64,000 bases of DNA, from positions 1-64,000 of the IMG/VR virus record IMGVR_UViG_3300043313_001040, one strand, 5' to 3'. Every line of letters starts with the position of its first letter. Position 1 is the first letter of the stretch. Positions 50,179 to 58,392 of this stretch are shown piece after piece. The notes under the pieces were generated by a model. It was not told the DNA's origin and did not search any database. It was given only the letters and a program-made list of their open reading frames with translations. A program made the position numbers and the translations under genes. The DNA comes from a virus.

Positions 50179-50547
50179 ATGGCGTCCATCGTTCGTAATT
50201 ACACGGTCGAACGTGGGATTCCGTTCTCCCGTCAGATCACGGTTACTTCAGGTGGCGTCGCGGTCGATCTTACCGGTGCTACCATTGAGGCTCAGGTCCG
50301 CCTGGCCAAGCTGCCAGAAGAATATCGTTATAGGCCGACTGGGACGGGGCCGCTAATCACCAGCTTTGATGTCGACATCCCGATTTATACCGACGGTAAG
50401 TTCACCATCAAGTTGCCGGAAAACAAGACGCTGCTGATGGGTCGCGGTGAATACGACTATGACGTAATTATCACCTTCCCTACTGGAACCAAGAACCGGG
50501 TGTTGGCAGGCATTCTTACTGCCGTGGAGGTTACTACGCATGCCTGA
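50179..50547 (+). CDS. Putative tail protein with BppU-like domain, 122 aa
   Basis: Beta-rich, starts 'MASIVRNYTVERGIPFSRQITVTSGG' and ends with 'VIITFPTGTKNRVLAG'. The strand pattern resembles the attachment domains of baseplate upper proteins. Preceded by TTGACAC. Overlaps the next gene by 8 bp. Confidence 0.5.
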   Translation: MASIVRNYTVERGIPFSRQITVTSGGVAVDLTGATIEAQVRLAKLPEEYRYRPTGTGPLITSFDVDIPIYTDGKFTIKLPENKTLLMGRGEYDYDVIITFPTGTKNRVLAGILTAVEVTTHA

Positions 50548-51115
50548 CGATCTTACAATCTCCATCGACGAAGGTCCCATCTCGGAGGTGATCGAAGGCC
50601 CCAGCCAGGATGTCACCGACATCTCCGATCCCATTATTGGGATTGCGGTTGAGAATCCGGCCACCGAAGAGGTCCCCTCTGCGCCACCGGTGGAATCGGT
50701 AACTATTGTCGAGAAAGGCGATCCAGGCCCACCCGGGCCGCCCGGGCCTCCCGGTGGTGGCGGCGGCGGTGGCACAACCGATTACGATACGACGGAGATC
50801 GTAGCGCATGAGGCGATCCCGGCGCTTTCGTTCGTGACCTCGGACGGCAAGATCGCTGATTCGAATAACCCGTTTCATTTCAACAAGGTCATGGGCATTA
50901 CCTTGGTCAGCGTTCCAGTTGACACTGTGGCCACGGTTATAACCGAGGGGGAGGTGACGGATCTTTCTTGGAATTGGACCGCGAATCAAAAACTTTTCCT
51001 CAATGGCACCGCACTCTCACCAATCCCAGTTTCTTCTGGCTTTAGTCAGATGCTCGCTGTGGCCCAGAACTCTCAGACCATCTTTATCCGCGTTCGAACT
51101 CCGATCCGTCTCTAA
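50540..51115 (+). CDS. Tail protein with collagen-like segment and DUF2190-like end
   Basis: 191 residues. An acidic N-terminus, a short Gly-Pro-Pro repeat (GDPGPPGPPGPPG, about 59-72) with a polyGly linker, then a beta-rich C-terminus (about 85-191) like the decoration domain of 51121..51570. Trimeric collagen stem joining domains is plausible. Confidence 0.6.
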   Translation: MPDDLTISIDEGPISEVIEGPSQDVTDISDPIIGIAVENPATEEVPSAPPVESVTIVEKGDPGPPGPPGPPGGGGGGGTTDYDTTEIVAHEAIPALSFVTSDGKIADSNNPFHFNKVMGITLVSVPVDTVATVITEGEVTDLSWNWTANQKLFLNGTALSPIPVSSGFSQMLAVAQNSQTIFIRVRTPIRL

Positions 51116-51120
51116 CTAAT

Positions 51121-51570
51121 ATGGCCACAAGAAAAGCAATCGTTCTCGTTAACGGCGAATTTCAACAGCTCCAGGCTGGAGATACGCTTGCCGGTCCAAT
51201 AGCAGAGGTAGATTTGATTTCGTTGACCAACGGCGAGTCCAGCGCCGCCCTGGCCCTTGGTGACATCGTTTACATTAGCGCGGCCGATACAGTGAAGAAG
51301 GCCAAGGCGGATGCTGCCTCCACTGCTGATGCTTTTGGGATCGCCACGGCTGCCATCGCGGCCGGTGCTGCGGGATACATTCAAACCGCTGGTGTTTTGA
51401 GCGGCCTAACTGGTCTTACGGCTGGCGCAGTCTACTATCTTTCGGCAGCCACGTCCGGATTACTAACGACTACGGCCCCCAGTGCCACAGGGCAAACTGT
51501 AACCCGCGTTGGTAAGGCTATTTCGACGACCGAACTCGAAATCAATATTCAGCGGCCTGTCCTGCTGTAA
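51121..51570 (+). CDS. DUF2190-like tail/decoration protein, 149 aa
   Basis: Beta-rich, 'GDIVYISAADTVKKAKADAASTADAFGIATAAIAAGAAG' and 'LTAGAVYYLSAATSGLL', matching the pattern in 40413..40832 (capsid decoration). Such domains occur in capsids and tail adhesins alike. Position among fibre genes. Confidence 0.6.
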   Translation: MATRKAIVLVNGEFQQLQAGDTLAGPIAEVDLISLTNGESSAALALGDIVYISAADTVKKAKADAASTADAFGIATAAIAAGAAGYIQTAGVLSGLTGLTAGAVYYLSAATSGLLTTTAPSATGQTVTRVGKAISTTELEINIQRPVLL

Positions 51571-51579
51571 TCCCAGGTC

Positions 51580-53145
51580 ATGGCGAATTACGCCCCCATC
51601 ATCATCAAGAATGGGGAGCTGCAGCAGCTTCAGGCGGCCGACTCGCTTGTTGTTCCAATCCTCAATGCAAATGGTGGAAGCGGCACAAAGACCAATATCC
51701 TGTCGGTTTCCGGACTAGCTTTAACCGATACCGGAGCTGCTTCCTCTTCAGTTAGTTCTACCTTTTCAGCAAGAGCCGCAACTGCAGGGCCTGTTGGAGG
51801 TTTAGTTCTTACCACCTACGGTAATTCGGAAGCCACTCATCCCGGCGAAACCACGCTTAACTTTTTTGGGTCCGGAGCTATCTGCTCAGGATTCGTTATC
51901 GGGTCAAATGCTTATCCCACACACATGCTGGATGTGTATGGGACGGGCTGGTTTCAGAATACTTTGCAGGTAGGGGATGGCACAACCTCTGCCTCGGGCG
52001 AGCTACTATTAAATGGAGTGGCGGCTACAAATGAAGGTCCGTATATCGGCTTTCAAAAATCTGGGTCAACTAAGTGGTATGTCGGCCTCACTTCAAGGGT
52101 GATCGGCGGCACTTCGAATAGCTTTACCTTCTTTAGCCTAGCTAACGGTGAAGTGATGCGCATTGGTGCTGGCGTCAACATCGGCGGCACAACTGATCCC
52201 GGTGCAGGAGGTTTGATTATCGCTGGTAGTAATAGTTACCCCTGTGATATTTCATCATCGAATGCCACTAATGTTATCTCTCGTGTTACTTCAACTAATT
52301 CATCCAGTCTCGCGGCCTTTGATGCTGTTAATAATACCGGGTCTATAGCAGAATTTGGAGTAAGAGGTTCGGCTAGGTCTGCGTATGGCGTCTTAGTGGC
52401 CAACGACGGCTATCTTTACTCCGGTGGGCATTTAACCTTACTTGCTGATGGCTCTGGCGTTATTAAATTCGCTGCCAACGGCAACACTGAGCGAATGCGG
52501 CTTGCCTTGGGACTAAACATCGGCGGCACAACTGACCCCGGCGTGGCGAATTTATATGTTGGGAATAGTTCATCAGGGACGGGAACAAGTCATGGTATTT
52601 TCATGTTTGGTTCAAACCAATCATTTATCCGAATGTATGGGCAGACTCGCAACTGGGGGTTGCTTCAAAACAGTTTAGGGCAAGGAGATTTTGCCATATG
52701 GCAAAGTAACAGTGCCGGAACGGACACTAACGCAACTGGTTCAGACCCCTTTGCTGGAACTATTCGTTTTTTAATCGGGAGTGCCGGAGCAATTCGGTTT
52801 CCTGCTTACGGCGCAGGCACGCTTGTAACGGATTCCAGCGGTAACATTACTGCATCATCGGATGAAGCACTTAAACGAAATATCCGACCATTTACTCGCG
52901 GTCTTAAGTCTCTCTTGGGTCTCAATCCGATTACCTATCAGTGGACAAAGGAATCAGGTATGGACCCTGAAGGCGACTATACTGGGTTTGGCTCCCGTCA
53001 TACTCGGACCTGCATCCCCGAAGCCGTCAGTGAAGACCTGACATTCTCTGATAGACCAATTATCGCAGCCATGGTAAATGCGATAAAGGAACTCAACAAC
53101 CGATTGGAAAAATTTGAACATGCCAACACCAACACCAACGCCTAA
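51580..53145 (+). CDS. Tail spike with C-terminal S74 chaperone domain
   Basis: 521 residues. The N-terminal 110 residues share the start of 51121..51570; the middle (about 110-420) is a long Gly/Ser/Asn-rich beta-helical or fibrous region; the C-terminus has the intramolecular chaperone of endosialidase-type spikes: 'SSDEALKRNIRPF' with the catalytic Ser near residue 427 (self-cleavage after trimer assembly) and a coiled-coil end. The spike probably binds a host polysaccharide or protein; no enzyme motif was seen. Confidence 0.85.
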   Translation: MANYAPIIIKNGELQQLQAADSLVVPILNANGGSGTKTNILSVSGLALTDTGAASSSVSSTFSARAATAGPVGGLVLTTYGNSEATHPGETTLNFFGSGAICSGFVIGSNAYPTHMLDVYGTGWFQNTLQVGDGTTSASGELLLNGVAATNEGPYIGFQKSGSTKWYVGLTSRVIGGTSNSFTFFSLANGEVMRIGAGVNIGGTTDPGAGGLIIAGSNSYPCDISSSNATNVISRVTSTNSSSLAAFDAVNNTGSIAEFGVRGSARSAYGVLVANDGYLYSGGHLTLLADGSGVIKFAANGNTERMRLALGLNIGGTTDPGVANLYVGNSSSGTGTSHGIFMFGSNQSFIRMYGQTRNWGLLQNSLGQGDFAIWQSNSAGTDTNATGSDPFAGTIRFLIGSAGAIRFPAYGAGTLVTDSSGNITASSDEALKRNIRPFTRGLKSLLGLNPITYQWTKESGMDPEGDYTGFGSRHTRTCIPEAVSEDLTFSDRPIIAAMVNAIKELNNRLEKFEHANTNTNA

Positions 53146-53344
53146 AAAAGAAGAACCCAAGATCGACTACTCGGACCCAAAGGTTTTGGACGAACAGATC
53201 GAGATGGCCACGAAAGCCCTGCGTGATATGGAGATGGAGAGTTCTTCTCGTCTGAGCTTTCTGAATGGCAATTTAAATGCCCTGAATCAAATTAAAAAAG
53301 GCCTGGCTGTTATCTTTCGAAAATCTGATGTCGACCAAAAATAA
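53120..53344 (+). CDS. Small hypothetical protein, 74 aa
   Basis: Pro/Thr-rich N-terminus (repeated TP), then helical. ATG at 53120 is preferred over 53114. Overlaps the spike stop. May be a spike chaperone or coiled-coil protein linked to the next gene, which overlaps its stop. Confidence 0.55.
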   Translation: MPTPTPTPKKEEPKIDYSDPKVLDEQIEMATKALRDMEMESSSRLSFLNGNLNALNQIKKGLAVIFRKSDVDQK

Positions 53345-54137
53345 ATCAGTTCTGGTTATCGAAGATCATCCGGATAGCTGCCAGGTCTTGAAGGAGATGC
53401 TGAAGCGGCGCGGGCTTCATGCCGAGTGCGCCGACACTATCAGAGAAGCCGAGAGCTGCATCATGTTTGCAGAGTCTCAGGGCAAACCGTATTCCTGCAT
53501 TGTATCAGACCTTGGCCTGGGTGATTCCAATGCACTCCAGACGGTTGAGTGGCTTAAAAAAGTCTCCAACAAACTGCCGGTCCGCGCAATCTCCGGAATC
53601 CAGGACCCGGCAGTTATTGAAGCGTGCCGCACCGCCCGGATTCCCCTGATCTTGAAGGGGACAAGCGCTGAAGGCATCATGGAATCGGTGCTCTATGCGA
53701 TTACCGAGCGTGACACGCCTCCAGATAGGGAGATCATAAATATCATAGCTGATAACAGAAAACACCAGCGCGAGGTGCACGATCCTGGGCAACCGGATAG
53801 CGGGCACCGGGATAATGATGGTGCTTTTTCTAGTTGGTCAAAGACTGGGAAAGCGATCACCAAGTTTGGCGTTATTGTCGGAACTCTCACGGCCACTCTG
53901 ACCCTCGGAGCGTGGCTGTATCGAGGACTGGAAGACCGGATTCTCGATGCAGCAAGCACTAAAACCCATCTCGCTTTAATCGACAGCAAAATCTCTGATG
54001 GAGCCGAGCAGCGAAAACAACATGGAGATAAAATCCGCGCCCTGGAAGATAACCGGCTCGAAGTAAATCTGAAGCTGACCTCCATCAACGAAAAGCTTGA
54101 CCACATAGATAAGAAGTTGGATGGTCCATCCAGATGA
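53328..54137 (+). CDS. Receiver (CheY-like) domain fused to membrane anchor and coiled coil
   Basis: 269 residues. Residues 5-125 are a complete receiver domain: the acidic pair E12-D13, the phospho-acceptor Asp61, Ser89 and Lys110 in 'ISG...LKG', i.e. all five conserved positions. Residues about 130-175 are a polar linker, about 177-198 a transmembrane segment, and about 205-265 a coiled-coil tail. Receiver domains in phages are rare and are normally soluble. This membrane-anchored one sits directly before the spanin/holin/endolysin genes. It may let a host histidine kinase influence lysis. ATG overlaps the upstream stop. Confidence 0.85.
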   Translation: MSTKNKSVLVIEDHPDSCQVLKEMLKRRGLHAECADTIREAESCIMFAESQGKPYSCIVSDLGLGDSNALQTVEWLKKVSNKLPVRAISGIQDPAVIEACRTARIPLILKGTSAEGIMESVLYAITERDTPPDREIINIIADNRKHQREVHDPGQPDSGHRDNDGAFSSWSKTGKAITKFGVIVGTLTATLTLGAWLYRGLEDRILDAASTKTHLALIDSKISDGAEQRKQHGDKIRALEDNRLEVNLKLTSINEKLDHIDKKLDGPSR

Positions 54138-54382
54138 ACTGGCGCGTTAACTGGTTCGTGTTTCTTGTTCTCCCATGGCTGATCATCATTCTCGTCTGTT
54201 TGTCGAGCTGCGCTCCGATCAAGCCAAAGACAAATACGCCAGTCCCCTCGCTGACTAAAGCTACCGAGATCAATCGTTCGGTTCGTTCGAACATCGTCGA
54301 CTCGAAGGATGCAATCGGCCGAGCCCGTCGGTTGAACACGGTTATCGACAACAAGCTGAATCTTCTCCGCGATTACAAATGA
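54134..54382 (+). CDS. Putative outer-membrane lipoprotein (o-spanin-like)
   Basis: 82 residues. Hydrophobic signal sequence (about 8-26) ending in 'VCLSSC', a lipobox-like Cys, then a charged helical tail. Small lipoproteins downstream of or beside holins are typical o-spanins that fuse membranes at the end of lysis. Start overlaps the previous stop. Confidence 0.65.
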   Translation: MNWRVNWFVFLVLPWLIIILVCLSSCAPIKPKTNTPVPSLTKATEINRSVRSNIVDSKDAIGRARRLNTVIDNKLNLLRDYK

Positions 54383-54813
54383 TCCTGAACAAGAAATGGT
54401 TTCTTATTGCGGTAATCGTCATCGAGCTAATGGCGTTAGCTGCGGCGATGGCGCAGCAGGTTCAGTTGACCAGGGAACAGCTAATCAACCAGATCCAGGA
54501 TAAAGTCCACGAGCAGGAAAAGGAGCTGGAGTTCGCTGAGAAGAAAGCCAAAGAGGCTCGCGACAATTCGGATCGCACCCACGAGGAACTCGGCCGCGCC
54601 CAGGGGCAGATCGACCAGGTTGGCAAAGAGCGAGACGCCTGGCACCAATACGGCGACGATCAGCACGACAAGTGGATGAACGCCGAGACCCGCGTAGCCA
54701 AGGAGCAGGCAGCAGTCCTGCGGCGTAACATCATCATTATCGGATTAGTTTTGCTGATCGGATTATACGTGGTGGCCAAGATCTACTTCAAAGCTCAATT
54801 ACCATTTCTATAA
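54379..54813 (+). CDS. Putative i-spanin or membrane coiled-coil protein
   Basis: 144 residues: N-terminal hydrophobic segment (about 7-25, possibly a signal peptide with an Ala-x-Ala-like site), a long charged coiled coil (about 30-110) and a second hydrophobic segment (about 115-135). An i-spanin normally has one N-terminal anchor; the second segment is odd and makes a coiled-coil protein crossing the membrane twice an alternative. Confidence 0.5.
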   Translation: MILNKKWFLIAVIVIELMALAAAMAQQVQLTREQLINQIQDKVHEQEKELEFAEKKAKEARDNSDRTHEELGRAQGQIDQVGKERDAWHQYGDDQHDKWMNAETRVAKEQAAVLRRNIIIIGLVLLIGLYVVAKIYFKAQLPFL

Positions 54814-54815
54814 CC

Positions 54816-55145
54816 ATGGACTCAGCACCTACCCCTTCAGTGATGCAGCAGCAGAAGAACGTATTCGAGTTCATCACTGACCAGCTCGGCACTAACCCCA
54901 CTGAGTCGAAGAAGTTTCTCATGGCTCTTGTTGGAATCATTGCCATTTTTCTCCAGTTCGTTGTGTCGGCAGTGTTGATGTTCTACCGCACGGACTTGGG
55001 CGCGCACTTGGTTGCGATGTTCACAATCGCCGTCCCATCGCTCGCGGGTATTGTCGCAATCTACCTCGGCGCTCAGGGTGCCGTTGAAGTCAAAGCTAAT
55101 GGGGTGCTCCAGCATCAGGCCCAGGACCTCGCTTCAAAGCTATGA
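54816..55145 (+). CDS. Putative holin
   Basis: 109 residues with two hydrophobic segments (about 34-56 and 64-85), a charged N-terminus and short polar end, a class-II-like layout. It lies directly upstream of the endolysin and overlaps its start. Confidence 0.6.
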   Translation: MDSAPTPSVMQQQKNVFEFITDQLGTNPTESKKFLMALVGIIAIFLQFVVSAVLMFYRTDLGAHLVAMFTIAVPSLAGIVAIYLGAQGAVEVKANGVLQHQAQDLASKL

Positions 55146-55774
55146 GCCCATCGGAAGCTAAGGATAAGATTCGCCAGATCCAGCGCATCCTTGAAGTCAA
55201 AGATGATGGCGACTTTGGAGTCAACAGTAAGCTTGCGCTTTCCAATCTCGATAACATCAGTCGTCAGCTCCCTCAGCCATCAATCGTAACACCGCCACCA
55301 GGGTCTGGAGAGACGCCGGTTGATCCGCGAAGCGAGAAAGCCATCGCCACGTTGCATCCACGGGTCCAGCCAATCGCTCGTCAGTTCGTGAAGCTCACGG
55401 CCGCCAATGGCATCAAGGTTGAGATCACGTCGGGCACCAGGAGTTATGCCGAGCAGCAGGCGCTCTTTGACAAGCACGATGGAACGACCCGTGCTCCGGC
55501 TGGTTATTCGAACCACAACTTCGGTCTCGCCTTCGATGTCACGATGGATGCCGAACCGGACGACACCCTGCAGCCGGTCTGGGAATCACCGCTCTACAAG
55601 AAGCTTGGAGTGCTCGGCAAAAGCCTGGGGCTGACCTGGGGCGGCGACTGGCAAAGCATCGTGGACGAACCGCACTTTGAAGTGCGCCCTCCGTGGGCCA
55701 AAGATTTAAGCGAGACCTCAATGATCTCGGAGCTACGACGACGCCATGCCGCAGGAATCGACGCCTTCGCCTGA
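55142..55774 (+). CDS. M15-type peptidoglycan endopeptidase (endolysin)
   Basis: 210 residues. N-terminal region (about 1-40) looks like a short peptidoglycan-binding repeat; residues about 65-190 form an M15 (VanY-like) metallopeptidase: 'SGTRSYAEQQ', 'SNHNFGLAFD' with His125 and Asp132, and 'DEPHFE' with His178 as the zinc ligands. It cleaves the peptide crosslinks of the host wall. Placed after the holin. Confidence 0.87.
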   Translation: MSPSEAKDKIRQIQRILEVKDDGDFGVNSKLALSNLDNISRQLPQPSIVTPPPGSGETPVDPRSEKAIATLHPRVQPIARQFVKLTAANGIKVEITSGTRSYAEQQALFDKHDGTTRAPAGYSNHNFGLAFDVTMDAEPDDTLQPVWESPLYKKLGVLGKSLGLTWGGDWQSIVDEPHFEVRPPWAKDLSETSMISELRRRHAAGIDAFA

Positions 55775-55919
55775 GCCAGTGCCTCAGGAACAGGAAAAGT
55801 TGCAGCGTGCTGCAAAACACGCCTGCGATCTCTGTGGTGAGCCAGCCCTGGTCCATCAGTTCGGTTGCCACTTCTGCCGGGAGTGCGCGGTGAACAACAT
55901 CTCAGTAACCGGTGGATAA
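55746..55919 (+). CDS. Small zinc-finger-like protein, 57 aa
   Basis: Overlaps the end of the endolysin in another frame. Pro/Glu N-terminus, then CDLC (about 30-33) and C-x2-C (about 47-50) pairs with a His, typical of a short zinc ribbon; encoded sequence LQRAA comes from palindrome copy 10. The start is ATG 55746. Confidence 0.55.
   Translation: MPQESTPSPEPVPQEQEKLQRAAKHACDLCGEPALVHQFGCHFCRECAVNNISVTGG
55800..55815. repeat. Dispersed palindrome copy 10
   Basis: TTGCAGCGTGCTGCAA at the 5' end of the small zinc-finger gene, just beyond the endolysin gene. Confidence 0.85.
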
Positions 55920-56040
55920 GAAAATAAAATTAAAGTTCCCTCTGGCACGGCATGTGATTTGTCTTACAGCACCGATGGTGCAATTCTTATAAGTAAGACA
56001 AATCCTACACCGACCTAACGACTGGTTCATTGGGTCCGAT
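55920..56040. promoter_or_regulatory. Non-coding gap with 12-bp dyad and promoter-like boxes
   Basis: Arms GATTTGTCTTAC (55956-55967) and GTAAGACAAATC (55993-56004) are perfectly complementary and enclose a second small stem (GCACC/GGTGC). Inside, TTACAG (55964-55969) with an 18-bp spacer to TATAAG (55988-55993) resembles a promoter driving the replication genes. The dyad looks like an operator or an attenuating hairpin covering that promoter. Confidence 0.55.
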
Positions 56041-56076
56041 TTGACGGCCTTTGATGTTTCTGAAAAGGTGTCGGTC

Positions 56077-56316
56077 ATGGCCAAACTCGCGCTCCCCAAG
56101 CTTCCAGAGCCACTGCCGGAGACTCTCACCGTCCGGTTCAAGAAGCCGCTAATGCGGGGGATTCTTACCTACACTATTTACTCGGACGTGACGTATAGCC
56201 GTCTCGTCCAGCGTGCCGTCGAGAAAGAGCTTGATCGACTGGCGCGAAAAGATCCCAAGCTCAAAGCCAAACTAGAAAGGGCAATGCAGAATGGAACTAA
56301 CGACAACACCGAGTAA
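56077..56316 (+). CDS. Possible ribbon-helix-helix protein, 79 aa
   Basis: Short protein with a strand 'ETLTVRFKKP' and two helices ('YSRLVQRAVEKELDRLARKDPKLKAKLERA'). The pattern resembles a ribbon-helix-helix DNA-binding protein. Start ATG 56077 follows AAGGTG; the TTG at 56041 is not used. First gene of the replication module. Confidence 0.5.
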   Translation: MAKLALPKLPEPLPETLTVRFKKPLMRGILTYTIYSDVTYSRLVQRAVEKELDRLARKDPKLKAKLERAMQNGTNDNTE

Positions 56317-57103
56317 CCCCCAGGCAGTAGCAATCTATCAACGGATGCAAGACCCGCTCGACGCCATTACCAAGATGGGCGAGATGTTCGCGTCCAGCGG
56401 CATGTTCGGCTGCACCAAGCGCGAGCAGGGACAGGTGCTCGCACTCGCCTGTCTCGTTCAGGGTAAGGACCCGTTCGAGTTGATGCAGAATTATTACATC
56501 ATCAACGGCTCGCTCTCGATGAAGTCCGTTGCGGTCCTGGCCAACTTCATGAAGGCCGGTGGCAAAGTGAAATGGTTCTCGGCGCTCAATGATGCGAGAG
56601 AGGCCAAGGCTACTTTCTCCATCGGCGATAACACGCTGGAGGAAGCCGTCTACACCATCGACGATGCGAAGACCGAGGGTCTGATCAGTGGTCCCAACAA
56701 GAACAACTGGGCCGTGCGCCCGGCTGACATGCTCAGGGCCCGGCTGATCACCAAGGCTGTTCGCATGATTGCTCCCGGCATCATCATGGGCATGCAGGAA
56801 GAAACTGACGCTGGCAACCAGCCGCCAGTAGACCGCACGCCGCTGCGGGCAACTGTTGAAGAACCGAAGCCACAGGAGGAACCCGAGAAGACGCTTGAAG
56901 ACATCCTGGCGGAGAATGATGTCTCCGAGCAGGACGCTATCAATCTCTGCGTTGATCTGAAGTTTCTCGATCCGGGTGAAACCCTCCGCAATCTGACGCC
57001 TACGGTGCGCAAGCGCATCATGAAAAAGGTCCCAGAGTTCATCGAGAAGGTGAAAGCCTTCAACCAACCGGAGCTACCCGACAATGAATCCGCCGCAAGT
57101 TGA
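56291..57103 (+). CDS. RecT-like single-strand annealing protein
   Basis: 270 residues. 'SGMFGCTKREQGQVLALACLVQGKDPFELMQNYYIINGSLSMKSVAVLANFMKAGG' and a C-terminal acidic helical region fit the phage RecT group, which anneals complementary single strands during recombination and replication. It lies with nuclease, SSB, helicase and resolvase genes. ATG at 56291 overlaps the previous stop by 26 bp. Confidence 0.75.
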   Translation: MELTTTPSNPQAVAIYQRMQDPLDAITKMGEMFASSGMFGCTKREQGQVLALACLVQGKDPFELMQNYYIINGSLSMKSVAVLANFMKAGGKVKWFSALNDAREAKATFSIGDNTLEEAVYTIDDAKTEGLISGPNKNNWAVRPADMLRARLITKAVRMIAPGIIMGMQEETDAGNQPPVDRTPLRATVEEPKPQEEPEKTLEDILAENDVSEQDAINLCVDLKFLDPGETLRNLTPTVRKRIMKKVPEFIEKVKAFNQPELPDNESAAS

Positions 57104-57248
57104 TGTCGAGGTAATCTACCGGCCTAACAAACGTGAACGAAGACTTCAATTCATTGCCGACTCCCAACGAGCCGCCGCCGATATTGCCAAAAAGCGAAGC
57201 GCCCGAACCAAAGCCAACCGCGAGAAATATGCCAAGAAATCCAGATGA
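57084..57248 (+). CDS. Small basic protein, 54 aa
   Basis: Short Arg/Lys-rich protein with an N-terminal strand and helical end. Overlaps the RecT stop. Likely a nucleic-acid-associated accessory; no motif. Confidence 0.45.
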   Translation: MNPPQVDVEVIYRPNKRERRLQFIADSQRAAADIAKKRSARTKANREKYAKKSR

Positions 57249-57357
57249 TGAGGAACCCGTGAAAGGTTGCTTCATTCTTTGTCTGACCTGCCTGCTTCTC
57301 TCGCTCGGCGTCTGGAAGCTCGTCGAGTTGATAATAATTTTCTGCCACTGGGTTTAA
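57229..57357 (+). CDS. Small membrane protein, 42 aa
   Basis: ATG at 57229 starts a hydrophobic C-terminal segment (about 12-40) after an acidic N-terminus; overlaps 57084..57248 in another frame. The longer GTG frame from 57133 is also open. Coding confidence is low. Confidence 0.35.
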   Translation: MPRNPDDEEPVKGCFILCLTCLLLSLGVWKLVELIIIFCHWV

Positions 57358-57359
57358 CC

Positions 57360-58391
57360 ATGGCTGACCACCATTCCACCTTTGCACCGTCGTCTCTGCC
57401 GATGTTGGAGCAGTGTCCCTGCTTCGAACGGGCAGAGGACACTTCGTCGACCATTTATCGTGACCGAGGCGTAGAGTTACATCTGGCATTCGAACATCGG
57501 CTGCGCGGCTTCCCGCTCCCACCTGAGACTGTGCTTACCCCGTCCGAGAAGGAGCAGATCGAGTGGGCGGTCGATCACGTGCTTGTAAACATGTCGTCGG
57601 AATTCCCGCTGGAGATCGAGCAGAAGCTCGTCCTCCTGGATGATAACTTCAACGTTATCACCTTCGGGACCGGTGACGTATTAAATGGGCCACAGTTATT
57701 CGATCTGAAGACCGGAGATTACCACAACTACTGGCTGCAGGTTGCCTGCTACGCCCTCATGCAGATGGACCGTATCGAGGCTGATCGAGCCAAGGTCAAC
57801 CTTCTCTTTGTCCGGCATAAGAACGTTCATCAGATCGACGTTACCCGGGAAGAAGCAACCCGGCGCATCAATAAAGTCGTGGCTGCCGTGCTTGACCCGG
57901 ACAAGAAACCCCGGGCTAACCCTTACTGTCGCTGGTGCCGCAAGGTCATGACATGCGAAGCAGTCGTGCACCTTGTCAGTGGAGTCGAGGCTGAGCACTA
58001 CGAGATTCGCGACCCGGAAGCACTCTCCGCTGCGCTGATGGCTGCTAAGACCGTCAAGGAATGGGCCGAGCGCGTGGAGGCCTACGCCAAAGAGTCCGCG
58101 CTGGCCGGGATGGAGATTCCTTTCTTCTATCTCAAGAGTCGGGCCGGTGCCCGAGAGATCATGGACGTAAACAAAGCGTTCGCTCTCTCAGAGTTGCCTG
58201 CCGATTTGTTCCTAACCCTTTGCAACCTGCCGGTCGGTAAGCTGGAGGATGCGATTGCTCAGCATGAAGGAGTAAAGAAATCTGCTGCCAGCAAGATAGT
58301 TAACACACGGCTAAGTGAAGTGATCAAGCGGCGACCGCCGACCGTTCACCTGGCTCCAACCAAAAACGAAGACGAACCAACGGAAAAATAA
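57360..58391 (+). CDS. PD-(D/E)XK exonuclease-like protein (DUF2800-like)
   Basis: 343 residues. Residues about 30-150 hold the nuclease core: 'GVELHLAFEH' then 'GTGDVLNGPQLFDLKTG' (D, then D-x-K) and 'WLQVACYALM' (the conserved Gln/Tyr helix). The C-terminal half has 'CRWCRKVMTC'-like cysteines that may hold an iron-sulfur or zinc site. Likely a RecB-type or lambda-exonuclease-type enzyme processing ends for RecT. Start at 57360 follows the previous gene. Confidence 0.8.
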   Translation: MADHHSTFAPSSLPMLEQCPCFERAEDTSSTIYRDRGVELHLAFEHRLRGFPLPPETVLTPSEKEQIEWAVDHVLVNMSSEFPLEIEQKLVLLDDNFNVITFGTGDVLNGPQLFDLKTGDYHNYWLQVACYALMQMDRIEADRAKVNLLFVRHKNVHQIDVTREEATRRINKVVAAVLDPDKKPRANPYCRWCRKVMTCEAVVHLVSGVEAEHYEIRDPEALSAALMAAKTVKEWAERVEAYAKESALAGMEIPFFYLKSRAGAREIMDVNKAFALSELPADLFLTLCNLPVGKLEDAIAQHEGVKKSAASKIVNTRLSEVIKRRPPTVHLAPTKNEDEPTEK

Positions 58392-58392
58392 T

